Source: Pararobbsia alpina | GTDB lineage: Bacteria; Pseudomonadota; Gammaproteobacteria; Burkholderiales; Burkholderiaceae | Reading direction: 5' to 3' | Assembly: GCF_902859895.1 (NCBI RefSeq) | Contig: NZ_CADIKM010000025.1 | Location: 1 to 64,000, forward strand | DNA: 64,000 nt | Made by a program: the position numbers and the translations under genes | Notes under the pieces: model-generated | The model's database searches: none | Seen by the model: the letters and a program-made list of their open reading frames with translations, nothing else | What the model was told of the DNA's origin: nothing | Shown here: piece after piece, positions 20,301 through 28,986 of the stretch | Layout of the letters: each line of letters begins with the position of its first letter | Numbering within the stretch: position 1 is the first letter of the stretch

Positions 20301-22975
20301 GCGACCGCTTTTGCAGGCTTGCCTGTGATCTTGTCGAAAGGCACAGCTTTGTCGTCTACAAGGCGAGGACCTACTTTTCGACGGAGATGGCGGCCCTCTG
20401 GACGCAGCCGCCGCAAGCCGCCATCGACTTCATTCGCATGGCCTTCCGCGCCGGTATCGAAACCGGCGACTTGTCCAACGCCTGCTACAGCTGCAACCAC
20501 ACCATCACGGACCTTCTCTTGCGAGGTGATCACCTCGACGAGGTGTGGCAAGAGTCGGAGCGCGGTCTCGACTTCGCGCGAAAGGCCAAGTTCCGCGACG
20601 TGGTCGACATCATCGTGAGCCAGCAGCGGTTCATCGACAACATGCGAGGACGGACCGCCCACTTCTCCACGTTCAGCGATGCGATGTTCGATGAGGAGGC
20701 GTTTGAGGCGCAACTCACCGCGGACCGGATGGCCACGATGGTCGCTTGGTACTGGATTCTCAAACTGCAGGCACGTTTCATGTCCGGCGATTACGAGGCG
20801 GCCCTCGCCGCAGCCCGGAAAGCCAAGGCGCTTCTTTGGTCGACAGACGCCCACATCCAGTTGCTCGACTACCATTACTACACCGCGCTCGCGATGACGG
20901 CGGTCTACGAGACGGTTCCACCCGGCAGGCAAAGCGAGTCGCGCGAGGACCTGACTGCCCATCTGCACCAGCTTCGAGAGTGGGCCGAGCGCTGCTCGGC
21001 GACCTTCCGCGACAAGCACGCTTTGGTAGCGGCCGAGATCGCGCGCCTTGACGGCCGCAAGCTCGATGCCGAGTATCTTTACGAAGAGGCCATCCGCTCG
21101 GCTCGCGACAACGGCTTCGTTCATAGTGAAGGGATCGCCAACGAACTCGCCGCGCGGTTTTATGCGGCGCGCGGATTTGAGAAGATTGCCCGTATGTATT
21201 TGCGGGACGCCCGCTATGCTTTCGTGCGTTGGGGCGCCGACGGCAAGGTGCGGCAGCTCGATGAGTTGTATCCTTACCTGCGAGAGGAAGAGCCAATTCC
21301 AGGTCTGACGAGCACGATCGGGACGCCGGTCGAACACCTCGACCTCGCGTCTGTGATCAAGGTGTCGCAAGCCGTCTCGGGCGAAATCGTTTTGGAGAAA
21401 CTACTCGACACGCTCATGCGCACGGCGATGACGCAGGCGGGCGCCGAGCGAGTTCTGTTAATTCTTGCGCAAGGGGCTGCGCAGCGGATCGCGGCGGAAG
21501 CTACGACCCGTGGCGACACGGTGACCGTGCACCTGCGCGACGAGGCCGTGGCCGCCGCCGCGCTGCCGGAGGCCGTACTCCACTATGTCCTGCGCACCGG
21601 GGAAAGTGTGATCCTCGATGATGCCTCGACCGAGTCCCCGTTCGCCGCCGATCCTTACATCCGGCAGCAGCGGGCGCGCTCCATTCTCTGCCTGCCTCTG
21701 CTCGCGCAGGCAAAGCTGATCGGCGTGCTTTACCTCGAGAACAGCCTCGCACCCCGCGTGTTTTCCCCAACGCGCATTGCAGTGCTGAAGCTGCTCGCCT
21801 CGCAGGCCGCGATCGCGCTGGAGAACGCCCGCTTGTACCGCGACCTCGCCGAACGCGAAGCGAAGATCGGGCGCCTCGTCGACGCAAACATCGTCGGCAT
21901 ATTGATTTGGGAGCTCGAAGGTCGGATTCTCGAAGCCAATGACGCGTTTCTGCGGATCGTGGGCTACGACCGTGACGATCTCATATCGGGGCGTCTGCGC
22001 TGGACCGAGCTCACGCCGCCCGAATGGCTCGAGCGCGACAAACGAGAGTGGGTACCCGTGCTCAAGGAGAGGGGGACATTGCAGCCTTTCGAGAAGGAGT
22101 ACTTCAGGAAGGACGGCAGCCGAGTGCCGGTGCTCATCGGCGTGGCGATGTTCGAAGAGCGTGGAACCCAAGGTGTCGGTTTCGTGCTCGATCTGAGCGA
22201 GCGCAAACGAGCGGAAGCGGAATTGCGCGAGGTGCAGACGGAGCTTGCGCACGCGAACCGCGCCGCGACGATGGGGCAGCTCACGGCTTCGATTGCGCAT
22301 GAGGTCAATCAGCCGATCAGCGCGGCGGCGATCAACGCTGCGGCCGCGATACGCTGGCTCGGCGCGCGGACGCCCAATATCGATGAGGCCACGCAAGCAC
22401 TCGAGCGCATCGTCGATGACGCGACGCGGGCTGGCGACATCATTGGGCGAATTCGTGATCTCATCAAGAAAGCGCCCCCGCGCAAGGACAGCGTCGACGT
22501 CAACGAGGCAGTCCGCGAAGTGATTGAGCTCACGCGTGGTGAAGCGTCGAGGTACGGCATCTCCGTGCAGGCAGAACTCGAAGAGCGTTTGCCGCGCGTT
22601 CGCGGAGACCGTGTGCAGTTGCAACAGGTGATGCTCAACTTGATCGTCAACGCCATCGAAGCGATGAGCGCAACGAGCGAGGGAGAGGGCGCGTTGCTGG
22701 TTAGCACGGCCACAGACTCCAGTAAGGGCGTATCGATCGCCGTGTCGGACACCGGTCCGGGACTGCCGGCCGATGCGGTCAACCGCGTCTTCGATCCGTT
22801 TTATACGACTAAGGCGAGTGGCCTGGGCATGGGCTTGTCGATCTGCCGCTCGATCATCGACGCGTATGGGGGACGTCTCTCGGCGAAACCGAACGTGCCT
22901 CGCGGTGCCGTGTTCCAGTTTTCCCTACCGGCTCACGCGGACAATCCATTGGGAGGGGCCGGCACTGATCCGTAA
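17384..22975 (+). CDS. Giant hybrid sensor: pseudokinase-AAA-TPR-GAF-PAS-histidine kinase, copy 2
   Basis: Intact protein of 1,863 residues. The ATG at 17384 (MRALSPDSGN) was chosen because similarity to copy 1 begins there. Approximate order: Ser/Thr-kinase-like domain 35-290 with catalytic loop HKDLKPANI near 150, but GFG instead of DFG and no VAIK lysine visible; AAA/STAND-type ATPase 340-560 (Walker A GYSGIGKSS near 355, Walker B ALFLDDLQW near 478); helical TPR-like region to about 1300; GAF about 1325-1480; PAS about 1495-1610; HisKA with SIAHEVNQP (His near 1638); HATPase to the end. This architecture is known from multi-sensor kinases of proteobacteria and cyanobacteria. No transmembrane segment is obvious, so it is probably cytosolic. 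No response regulator is adjacent. Confidence 0.92.
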   Translation: MRALSPDSGNRFDDGGHQLGPSLRFGALGDSGFQVLWEDGEHAVSRGCCVLADGRQIVVLAAQPTAEHPSSASLERLTHEYGLKNELENAWAARPLELVREGGRTLLLLEDPGGEPLAGLLAAPLEVGRFLRLGISIAAALRKVHQRGLIHKDLKPANILVNANGEVRLTGFGIASRLPRERQAPEPPETIAGTLAYMAPEQTGRMNRSIDARSDLYALGITFYQMLTGSLPFTAADPMDWVHCHIARKPVPPSERSENVPAAVSAIVMRLLAKTAEERYQTAGGAERDLQRCLTEWEAHGYIEAFPLGQQDRPDRLMIPEKLYGRSREVETLLTSFDRIVENGPPELVLVSGYSGIGKSSVVNELHKALVPPRGLFAAGKFDQLKRDIPYATLAQAFESLARPLLGKSDTELSGWRDRLLEALAPNGRLMVDVVPELKLIIGEQPPVPELPPQDAQRRFQRVFRRFIGVFAQAEHPLALFLDDLQWLDAATLDLIEDLLTRSDLQHLMLIGAYRDNEVTATDPLMRTLGAIKAAGGKVTEITLAPLAREHLGQLIADALRCERERAAPLAQLVHDKTGGNPFFAIQFIASLVEEDMLVFDHEAARWSWDLDRIHAKGYADNVVDLMVGKLTRLPVQTQAALQQLACIGHTAEIAMLSIAIGTSEEHVHTALSEAVLLDLVERLKDSYKFVHDRVQEAAYSLIPEASRAPAHLRIGRLLAAQTPPEQLQEMIFEIVGQLNRGAALIIEQEERERLAELNLNAGKRAKASTAYASARNYLCAGMAVLGRAGWTSRYELAFGLWLERAECEYLNGNFDEAEQLISELLARGASKIDKAAAYRLKVDLHVMKSEYPKAIESALECLRLFGIEMRPHPAHEEVQAEYEKIWSGIGGRPIERLIDLPLMTNPDMQAAMRVLSVLNAPAYFTADINLACLHLCHMVNITLRYGTTDASTYGYAWFGAILGPMFHRYSDGDRFCRLACDLVERHSFVVYKARTYFSTEMAALWTQPPQAAIDFIRMAFRAGIETGDLSNACYSCNHTITDLLLRGDHLDEVWQESERGLDFARKAKFRDVVDIIVSQQRFIDNMRGRTAHFSTFSDAMFDEEAFEAQLTADRMATMVAWYWILKLQARFMSGDYEAALAAARKAKALLWSTDAHIQLLDYHYYTALAMTAVYETVPPGRQSESREDLTAHLHQLREWAERCSATFRDKHALVAAEIARLDGRKLDAEYLYEEAIRSARDNGFVHSEGIANELAARFYAARGFEKIARMYLRDARYAFVRWGADGKVRQLDELYPYLREEEPIPGLTSTIGTPVEHLDLASVIKVSQAVSGEIVLEKLLDTLMRTAMTQAGAERVLLILAQGAAQRIAAEATTRGDTVTVHLRDEAVAAAALPEAVLHYVLRTGESVILDDASTESPFAADPYIRQQRARSILCLPLLAQAKLIGVLYLENSLAPRVFSPTRIAVLKLLASQAAIALENARLYRDLAEREAKIGRLVDANIVGILIWELEGRILEANDAFLRIVGYDRDDLISGRLRWTELTPPEWLERDKREWVPVLKERGTLQPFEKEYFRKDGSRVPVLIGVAMFEERGTQGVGFVLDLSERKRAEAELREVQTELAHANRAATMGQLTASIAHEVNQPISAAAINAAAAIRWLGARTPNIDEATQALERIVDDATRAGDIIGRIRDLIKKAPPRKDSVDVNEAVREVIELTRGEASRYGISVQAELEERLPRVRGDRVQLQQVMLNLIVNAIEAMSATSEGEGALLVSTATDSSKGVSIAVSDTGPGLPADAVNRVFDPFYTTKASGLGMGLSICRSIIDAYGGRLSAKPNVPRGAVFQFSLPAHADNPLGGAGTDP
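21573..22963 (+). repeat. 1,391-bp exact direct repeat, copy B
   Basis: Base-identical to 9223-10613, 12,350 bases apart and in the same orientation. It spans the end of GAF through HATPase of giant kinase 2. Confidence 0.93.
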
Positions 22976-23101
22976 GTACCGCCGACGCATTGAAACTGAA
23001 AGTCTCCTTCTTGTCCGGAAAACGGAGATGTTTCTCGGCCGCTATGACCCAGCCGCGCCGAATCGTATAGCCGGATTCCACTCGCGGCCGAGGCAGCTGC
23101 A

Positions 23102-24010
23102 TCAGCTTGCCAATCTCATCCATGCTGAGAAAGCATCGATCGCCGCCTGCCGGGGGTGGTGAGCCATCGATACGAGGTAGAAGCCATAGCCTTGCAGAGA
23201 CAAGGAATGTGCCTTGACCAGCACGCCAGACTTCAGTTCGTGACTGACCACGACGTCACTGCAAATTGCGATCCCTTGTCCCGCGACAACGGCATCGATA
23301 GCGTGCAATTCTTCACGGAAACTGAGAGCGCATTTCTTGTCGGTTTCCCTCAGGCCCAGATCAATCGTGCCCGCCGTCGCAAGCCATTTCCGCCAGGTCG
23401 GCGCCTCCGGATCACGGTTCATCCAGTCGAAATGAATGAGCGGAAACCGCAGCAGGTCCGCAACACACTGGATCGGGCCGTCCTCCGTTGCAAGCAGCGC
23501 AGGACTGCAGATCGGAAAAAACGCATCGCGACAAACCTCCTGCGCTGCAAAGCCAGCAGGCATGAGGCGTGCATAGCGGATCGCGAGGTCGGCGTCGCCC
23601 GCGCGCAGATCCAGAACCGCGTCGGTCCCGATGATCTCCAGTGAAATATCCGGATGCATCTCCCGCCATTTCGGCAGACGCGGAACCAGCCATCGGCTTG
23701 CGAAAGCATTGGGGCTCGTCACGCGAAGGGGCCTTGGATCAGGCGGCGCAGCGAGCGACGCTACAGCATGTGTCAGCGTGTCGAAGCCGTTTCGCAGCTG
23801 CGGGAAGAGTCGCTCGCCGGCACTCGTCAGGGCAAGAGGCCGTGGATGCCGCTGGAAGAGACTTTGACCGCACACATCTTCCAACAGCCGGATTTGATGG
23901 CTGATCGCCGTTGGCGTCACCCCGAGTTCCGCCGCCGCAGCCTTGAAGCTCCGGTGTCGGGCCGCAGCTTCGAAGGCCTGAAGAGACCGCAACGGAAGCA
24001 GCTTTCTCAT
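23102..24010 (-). CDS. LysR-family transcriptional regulator (GcvA-like)
   Basis: 302 residues. The start at 24010 (MRKLLPLRSLQAFEAAARH) is the canonical GcvA-type beginning. Winged HTH about 5-65 (FKAAAAELGVTPTAISHQIR), effector domain with LRVTSPNAFASRWLVPRL and DADLAIRYA. It is divergent from the FAD oxidase (132-base gap), the usual arrangement for a LysR regulator and its target, so it probably controls 24143-25576. Its effector cannot be read from the sequence. Confidence 0.9.
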   Translation of the reverse strand: MRKLLPLRSLQAFEAAARHRSFKAAAAELGVTPTAISHQIRLLEDVCGQSLFQRHPRPLALTSAGERLFPQLRNGFDTLTHAVASLAAPPDPRPLRVTSPNAFASRWLVPRLPKWREMHPDISLEIIGTDAVLDLRAGDADLAIRYARLMPAGFAAQEVCRDAFFPICSPALLATEDGPIQCVADLLRFPLIHFDWMNRDPEAPTWRKWLATAGTIDLGLRETDKKCALSFREELHAIDAVVAGQGIAICSDVVVSHELKSGVLVKAHSLSLQGYGFYLVSMAHHPRQAAIDAFSAWMRLAS

Positions 24011-24142
24011 GACGTTCCTAGATGAATGAATGTCATCTGGTAACTGAGTTCTTTGATTTTGCCACACGCAGCAGCCTATGAGAGGATCCGCGGAAGGTAG
24101 ACGGGCAACCGGTACCCGTGCTGAACTCGAGGAGGCGCTTCG

Positions 24143-25576
24143 ATGGACGTGCGTCAGCCCCATCAGGGCTCCGGTTTGAGTCTCGACTCGCCGGAATGGG
24201 ATATCACTCGATTTCGCGAGAAATTGCGCGGTGAAGCCGTCATTCGGGGTGCCCCTCGCTACGAAGAGGCCCGCAAGGTATGGAACGGCATGGTCGACAG
24301 GCGGCCGGCGATGATCGTCTATTGTGCCGATGCCAACGACGTTATCGAGGCGGTTCGCTTTGCCCAGTCAGGCAACCACCTCGTGGCGGTGCGCAGCGGA
24401 GGGCACAATGTCACAGGTATGTCGGTTTGCGATGGCGGTGTCGTGATCGACCTGTCGCGTATGAAGCGGATCGAGGTCGATCCAGTGCGCCGTGTTGCAC
24501 GCGCCGAAGCCGGTCTTAGCCTCGGCGAGTTCGACGCTGCGACGCAAGCCTATGGTCTGGCGACCACGATGGGTGTCAACAGCGATACCGGCATTGCCGG
24601 ACTGACGCTCGGTGGAGGGTTTGGCAAGCTCGGCCGAAAATGCGGGCTGACCTGTGACAATCTGATTGGCGCCGACGTCGTCACCGCTGACAGCCTCATG
24701 TTGAGGGCAACGCGCTTCGAAAATCCGGATCTGTTCTGGGGCCTGCGCGGCGGAGGCGGCAACTTCGGCATCGTCACGGCGTTCGAATACCGGCTTCATC
24801 CGGTCGGGCCGCAACTGCTGGCGGGGTCGGTGCTGCATCGCTACGATCAGGCGCGTGATGCAATGCGGTTCTACTACGCATTTTCCAGCAAGGCTCCAGA
24901 CGAACTCAGTCTCGACGCCGCACTCGTCACTGCGCCGTCTGGTGAGCGGTTCTTCAGTATCTCGGCGTGCTACACCGGGTCTGTGAAAGCGGGCGCTCGG
25001 TTCATCAGGCTAGTCAGCGAATATGGAACACCGGTCGAGAGCCGGTTTGCCGCGATCCCGTATCTGCAAATACAGTCAGCTGGCGACAGCTTTTTTCCGC
25101 GAGGCCGCCGTTACTATTGGAAGGCGCAATTTCTACGTGAGCTCACCGAGACCGCGATCGACACGATGCTGAGGGTCTACGCGAGCGCGACTACCCCTTC
25201 ATCGATGCTCGTGTTGCAGCAGGTCGGCGGCGCGATCGCCCGCGTACAGAAAACGGAGACGCCCTATGTGAACCGGGATGCCCTCTACGACTGCTTTCCG
25301 ATTGCCATCTGGGACCATGCGGCGGACGACGCGGCCGCTATGCGATGGGCAAACGAGATGTGGGATGCGATCAAACCCTTCTCGACCGGCGGCGTCTACG
25401 CGAACAACCTCGGCGAGGAGGGCGAGAATCGACTGCGCTCCGCCTACGGCGAAAACTACTCGCGTCTCGTGGAAGTAAAGAACAAATATGATCCAGGAAA
25501 TTTCTTCCGTCTGAATCAAAACATCCGACCGGAGCCATCCGCGGCCCAGCATACGAGCGCTTCAATTGGGCAGTGA
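24143..25576 (+). CDS. FAD-dependent oxidase, berberine-bridge (BBE)/GlcD-like family
   Basis: 477 residues with a PP-loop FAD-binding domain (VRSGGHNVTG; His88 is the expected covalent flavin attachment point), GGGFGKLGRKCGLTCDNL, LFWGLRGGGGNFGIVT, and a C-terminal BBE segment (LVEVKNKYDPGNFFRLNQNI). Such enzymes oxidise alcohols, sugars or amine-ring substrates with O2. In bicovalent members a Cys sits in the G-x-C-x-x-x-G loop; here that loop reads GVNSDTGIAG, so single attachment through His is expected. Good ribosome site GAGGAGG. Divergent from a LysR regulator and followed by dodecin, a flavin-binding storage protein. Confidence 0.9.
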   Translation: MDVRQPHQGSGLSLDSPEWDITRFREKLRGEAVIRGAPRYEEARKVWNGMVDRRPAMIVYCADANDVIEAVRFAQSGNHLVAVRSGGHNVTGMSVCDGGVVIDLSRMKRIEVDPVRRVARAEAGLSLGEFDAATQAYGLATTMGVNSDTGIAGLTLGGGFGKLGRKCGLTCDNLIGADVVTADSLMLRATRFENPDLFWGLRGGGGNFGIVTAFEYRLHPVGPQLLAGSVLHRYDQARDAMRFYYAFSSKAPDELSLDAALVTAPSGERFFSISACYTGSVKAGARFIRLVSEYGTPVESRFAAIPYLQIQSAGDSFFPRGRRYYWKAQFLRELTETAIDTMLRVYASATTPSSMLVLQQVGGAIARVQKTETPYVNRDALYDCFPIAIWDHAADDAAAMRWANEMWDAIKPFSTGGVYANNLGEEGENRLRSAYGENYSRLVEVKNKYDPGNFFRLNQNIRPEPSAAQHTSASIGQ

Positions 25577-25705
25577 CGACGTTGACGTCCCGCGGGCGAA
25601 GGCCAGCGCCCCATGCGAATTCAAGCGACGCCTGCCAGACAGACGACCTATGATGAAATCATCGAGGGGCGTCACTCGCGCCTCCTAACCCGAAGGAGCG
25701 AGAGC

Positions 25706-25927
25706 ATGGCCAAGAAAAAGACAGAATCCGTCTATCGTGTCACGGAAATCATCGGCACCAGTTCGGTCTCGTGGGAGGACGCGGCAAAAACGGCCGTGGA
25801 AATGGCCGGAAGGTCGCTACGTGATTTGCGCGTGGCCGAAGTCAGCAAGCTCGACATGAAGGTCGATGACGGCAAGGTCGTTGAATACCGAGCGCGAGTG
25901 TCGTTGTCGTTCAAGTATGAAGCCTGA
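25706..25927 (+). CDS. Dodecin family flavin-binding protein
   Basis: 73 residues, the usual dodecin length. MAKKKTESVYRVTEIIGTS, then a helix with SWEDAAKTAVEMAGRSLRD and C-terminal strands VEYRARVSLSFKYE match the family. The start is fixed by AAGGAGCGAGAGC just before the ATG. Dodecins form dodecamers that sequester FMN, FAD or CoA in the cytoplasm. Its place right after an FAD oxidase may be functional. Confidence 0.92.
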   Translation: MAKKKTESVYRVTEIIGTSSVSWEDAAKTAVEMAGRSLRDLRVAEVSKLDMKVDDGKVVEYRARVSLSFKYEA

Positions 25928-26200
25928 ACGAGTGATTCACCGTGGCAAGGCATCGCGGGCCGTTCCCGCCGAACGGCTTGGGCATGCCCACAAGCTCAGG
26001 GAGCGTCTGCTCCCGGCCTGTTGTAACTGCTTGTTCACAACGTGTTGCCTTGCGGTTCCTTTCGTCTGAATCCGCTGACTCGATTGCCGAATTGAAAGAA
26101 CGAATCGATATAGTAGCGGCGTCCGCTACGCTCTATTGTTTCGCCCCCGAAATGTGGGCTCCCGCAGAATTATCCGCTGAGTTCCAAAACACCTATTCGC

Positions 26201-27217
26201 ATGAAGCTTTCACGTCGCAAACTGCTTGGCCATAGTCTCGCCATTCCCTTGAGCGTCAGTCTGTCGCCATTTCTCGCCCTTCGGTCTGGCGTCGCCAGCG
26301 CTGCGGCCCCCGCTCTGGCAATCGTGATGAATTCCGGTGAGGCCAGCGTCTCGGTCATCGACATGATGTCGCGCAAGATCGTCCGTAATTTGCCTACGCT
26401 GCGCGAACCCAGTCACTGGGCCCTGTCGCCAGATCGCAGCAAGCTCTATATCGCGGACGCCAGTGGGAACGCGCTGTTCATTGTCGATCCACACGACGGT
26501 ACCGCAATCGGTCATAAGGTGGTGGCCGACCCGTATCAACTCGGCTTTACGCCGGATCATCGCTACCTCGTCGTCAACGCGCTCCGGCTCAACTACGTCG
26601 ACATCTATCGCTCCGACGATCTGAGTTTGGTGAAGCGATTCTCGCCGGGTTCAATGCCAAGCCATCTGGACTTCTCGCCGGATTCGCGCTGGAGTTTCAA
26701 CTCCATGCAGGAATCCGGCACGCTTGTTTCGTTCGACCTGAACAGCATGACGATACGCTGGAAGTCGAACGTGGGCTCGACCCCCGCCGGTGTGCTTTGG
26801 CACAACGGCAAAGTACTGGTCTGCGTGATGGGAAGCGATCATGTGGCGGAGGTCGATCCGGTCACCGGAAATGTGCTGAGGCAAATAAAAACCGGAGTCG
26901 GACCGCACAATCTCTTTCTCACCCCGGATGGTGCCACGCTCTACGTGACCAACCGGATCGGAGGTTCGCTGGTGGCGCTTGACCCCGCGACCCTTGAACT
27001 TCGTCGCACCTATCCGTTCCGCGCCTCAGGACCTGACGATTTGAGCGTTGCACCGGATGGCAAGCTCTGGGTCACGCTGCGCTTTCGCGAACAAGTCGCG
27101 ATACTGGATCCAATAAGTGGAAATTACGAGACCATTGATGTTGGACGCTCTCCGCATGGCATTTTTCTCAGTACCGAAATGCGGCGACCGGGTTTGATCA
27201 CTGCCGAATCCTTGTGA
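26201..27217 (+). CDS. Exported YVTN-type beta-propeller protein
   Basis: 338 residues. The N-terminus MKLSRRKLLG plus a hydrophobic stretch is a Tat signal (cleavage near AASAAA). The mature part is a seven-bladed YVTN/lactonase-like propeller with repeats such as HWALSPDRSKLYIADAS, QLGFTPDHRYLVVNA, HNLFLTPDGATLYVTNR and DDLSVAPDGKLWVTL. No catalytic residues are evident, so it may be a scaffold or binding protein. The next gene starts 12 bases after the stop, so the pair is very likely co-transcribed. Confidence 0.88.
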   Translation: MKLSRRKLLGHSLAIPLSVSLSPFLALRSGVASAAAPALAIVMNSGEASVSVIDMMSRKIVRNLPTLREPSHWALSPDRSKLYIADASGNALFIVDPHDGTAIGHKVVADPYQLGFTPDHRYLVVNALRLNYVDIYRSDDLSLVKRFSPGSMPSHLDFSPDSRWSFNSMQESGTLVSFDLNSMTIRWKSNVGSTPAGVLWHNGKVLVCVMGSDHVAEVDPVTGNVLRQIKTGVGPHNLFLTPDGATLYVTNRIGGSLVALDPATLELRRTYPFRASGPDDLSVAPDGKLWVTLRFREQVAILDPISGNYETIDVGRSPHGIFLSTEMRRPGLITAESL

Positions 27218-27229
27218 ATTCATTACGCC

Positions 27230-28195
27230 ATGTTTATCTATCTTGACAGATTGTTCAGCATCCTTGCCGGTGAAATCGATCAGTATATTGTCTTGCCCGT
27301 GCTTTATCACTTTGGCTGGATGGAGTGGGAAGAACTGTCATTCGACTGGGCGCTGATTTGCGTCTACGGGTTTTTCGCGGTCGTAGTCACGTACGCGGTA
27401 TGCTGGCCGCTGGAAGCGTTTTTCCCGATCGAAAAATGGGAAGATCGCAAAACCGTGGTGGTCGATGCTTTCTATACGATCATCAATCGCGTGGGCGTAC
27501 TACCCATTGTCAGTTTCCTGGTGTTCTATCAGGCGCAGGTGCTGGTGAACAGCTTTGTGGTTGCCCACGGGTACATTCCGCCGACCCTGGAAATGCTTGT
27601 GCCGCCGCTTCTGGGGCACCCGATCATGACTTTCGTCGCGTATGCGCTCATTCTCGATTGCGCGGATTACTGGCGTCATCGTCTGTCCCATTCATTCCGC
27701 AGCTGGTACGCACTGCATGCGCTGCATCACGCGCAGCGACAGATGAGTTTCTGGTCTGACGACCGGAACCATCTACTGGACGATCTGATTGCCGCGCTAT
27801 GGTTCGGCGTGGTGGGCCTGGCGATCGGCATTCCGCCGCTGCAATTTCCTTTGCTGTTCCTTTTCATGCGGTTTATCGAAAGCCTGAGCCATGCCAATAT
27901 CAAGTTGTCGTTCGGCTGGCTTGGCGACAGGCTCATCGTCTCGCCGCGCTTTCACCGGCTGCATCATGGTCTGCGGGCGGCCGGTCGTAACTCCTGCAAC
28001 TACGGCGCCGTCTTTCCGATCTGGGATATTCTGTTTCGTACCGCAGACTTCTCAGCGGAGTATCTGCCCACCGGAGACCGACGCGCGCCCGAATCGATGG
28101 CAAGCGGCGGGTACGTCGACCAGCAAGTCGGGGGCCTGAAGTTTTTCCTTTCAGAGTTCCGGCAAGCAAACAAGCGCGTACGCCGCGCTTCCTGA
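27230..28195 (+). CDS. Sterol desaturase/fatty acid hydroxylase family membrane protein
   Basis: 321 residues with several TM helices in the N-terminal half and the di-iron histidine clusters of the FA_hydroxylase family: HRLSH (around base 27675), HALHH (27715) and FHRLHHG (27950). Members hydroxylate or desaturate sterol, hopanoid, carotenoid or fatty-acid chains at the membrane. It follows the exported propeller gene by 12 bases. No partner that fixes the lipid substrate is adjacent. Confidence 0.9.
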   Translation: MFIYLDRLFSILAGEIDQYIVLPVLYHFGWMEWEELSFDWALICVYGFFAVVVTYAVCWPLEAFFPIEKWEDRKTVVVDAFYTIINRVGVLPIVSFLVFYQAQVLVNSFVVAHGYIPPTLEMLVPPLLGHPIMTFVAYALILDCADYWRHRLSHSFRSWYALHALHHAQRQMSFWSDDRNHLLDDLIAALWFGVVGLAIGIPPLQFPLLFLFMRFIESLSHANIKLSFGWLGDRLIVSPRFHRLHHGLRAAGRNSCNYGAVFPIWDILFRTADFSAEYLPTGDRRAPESMASGGYVDQQVGGLKFFLSEFRQANKRVRRAS

Positions 28196-28535
28196 CGGCA
28201 TCCGGGCAATACGCCGACCGTCGAACCGGTCGGCGTCCGCGTGGGAGTTTCTTTCTCTATCGAGGCGAATCCCGATGACATTGAAGCTCCACGCTCACCG
28301 CTTTTCCTCATACAGCCAGAAGGTCTTGGTCGCGCACGTGATTGCCTACCGGCAGCGATTGCTGGCATCTCCGTCATTTGCGTGCGCCGTCACGAAGCGC
28401 GTCCGTCAAAAAACATCCTAATATTTACTAATCGGTCCGCTCCCTACGCATGGGGTGCTCCAGACCCGATTGAAGTAAAGCCCCAAGGAAACGTATCGCT
28501 GCGTCAGCCCTGAGAAGCGCATTGAAGGGGAGAGC
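28196..28535. other. Intergenic region after the hydroxylase gene
   Basis: 340 bases. It holds the hairpin at 28211-28236 and, at its end, the ribosome site AAGGGGAGAGC of the next gene. I see no gene in it. Confidence 0.5.
28211..28236 (+). terminator. Putative terminator hairpin after the hydroxylase gene
   Basis: Perfect 10-bp inverted repeat (ACGCCGACCG / CGGTCGGCGT) with a 6-base loop, 16 bases after the stop. A T-rich tract (GTTTCTTTCTCT) follows after about 12 bases. Confidence 0.65.
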
Positions 28536-28952
28536 ATGATGCAAACCGACTGGAAGCACCGCGTCAGTCTGTTTATCCAGCGCTTCTGGCAGCCGACCAG
28601 CGCGTGCATGACTTGCATGCCGGGTAGCTGGGGCAATATCACGAGCCTTGTCCACTGGACGATCGCATTGCAGACAGGTCTGCTCACCGGAATCCTGGCC
28701 GTGATTTTGACTTTCACGCCGGCGACAAAGCTCTACGCGCACCGGTACGGCAATGCGCTGATTGTCGGCTTCCTGACAACGCTGGGCGATGCCTACTCGC
28801 ATGTGAATCATTACGGCTTCCCCTTTGCCGAGGCCGTCTTGACGGGTGTGATTTCGGGGCTACTGACGCTGGCGGGCTCATATCTCTTTGAAGGCCGTGC
28901 TCGACGCCTCCGGGCGGCATGGGCACGGGTTTTCGGACAGCCTGTCCATTGA
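28536..28952 (+). CDS. Small multi-spanning membrane protein, function unknown
   Basis: 138 residues, start fixed by AAGGGGAGAGC. A Cys pair (SACMTCMPGSWGN) near residue 25 precedes three likely TM helices (about 38-58, 75-93, 98-118), and a basic C-terminal tail follows (EGRARRLRAAWARVF). I recall no function; similar proteins seem widespread in Burkholderiaceae. Stands alone between the hydroxylase and a convergent DUF1801 gene. Confidence 0.75.
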   Translation: MMQTDWKHRVSLFIQRFWQPTSACMTCMPGSWGNITSLVHWTIALQTGLLTGILAVILTFTPATKLYAHRYGNALIVGFLTTLGDAYSHVNHYGFPFAEAVLTGVISGLLTLAGSYLFEGRARRLRAAWARVFGQPVH

Positions 28953-28986
28953 CTGTCCAAGCAATTAGCGAGAAGAGGCTAGAGCT

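Noticed and set aside
19874-21370. 498-codon minus-strand frame inside giant kinase 2
   Set aside because: Antisense of the TPR-like region, no ribosome site and no domain.
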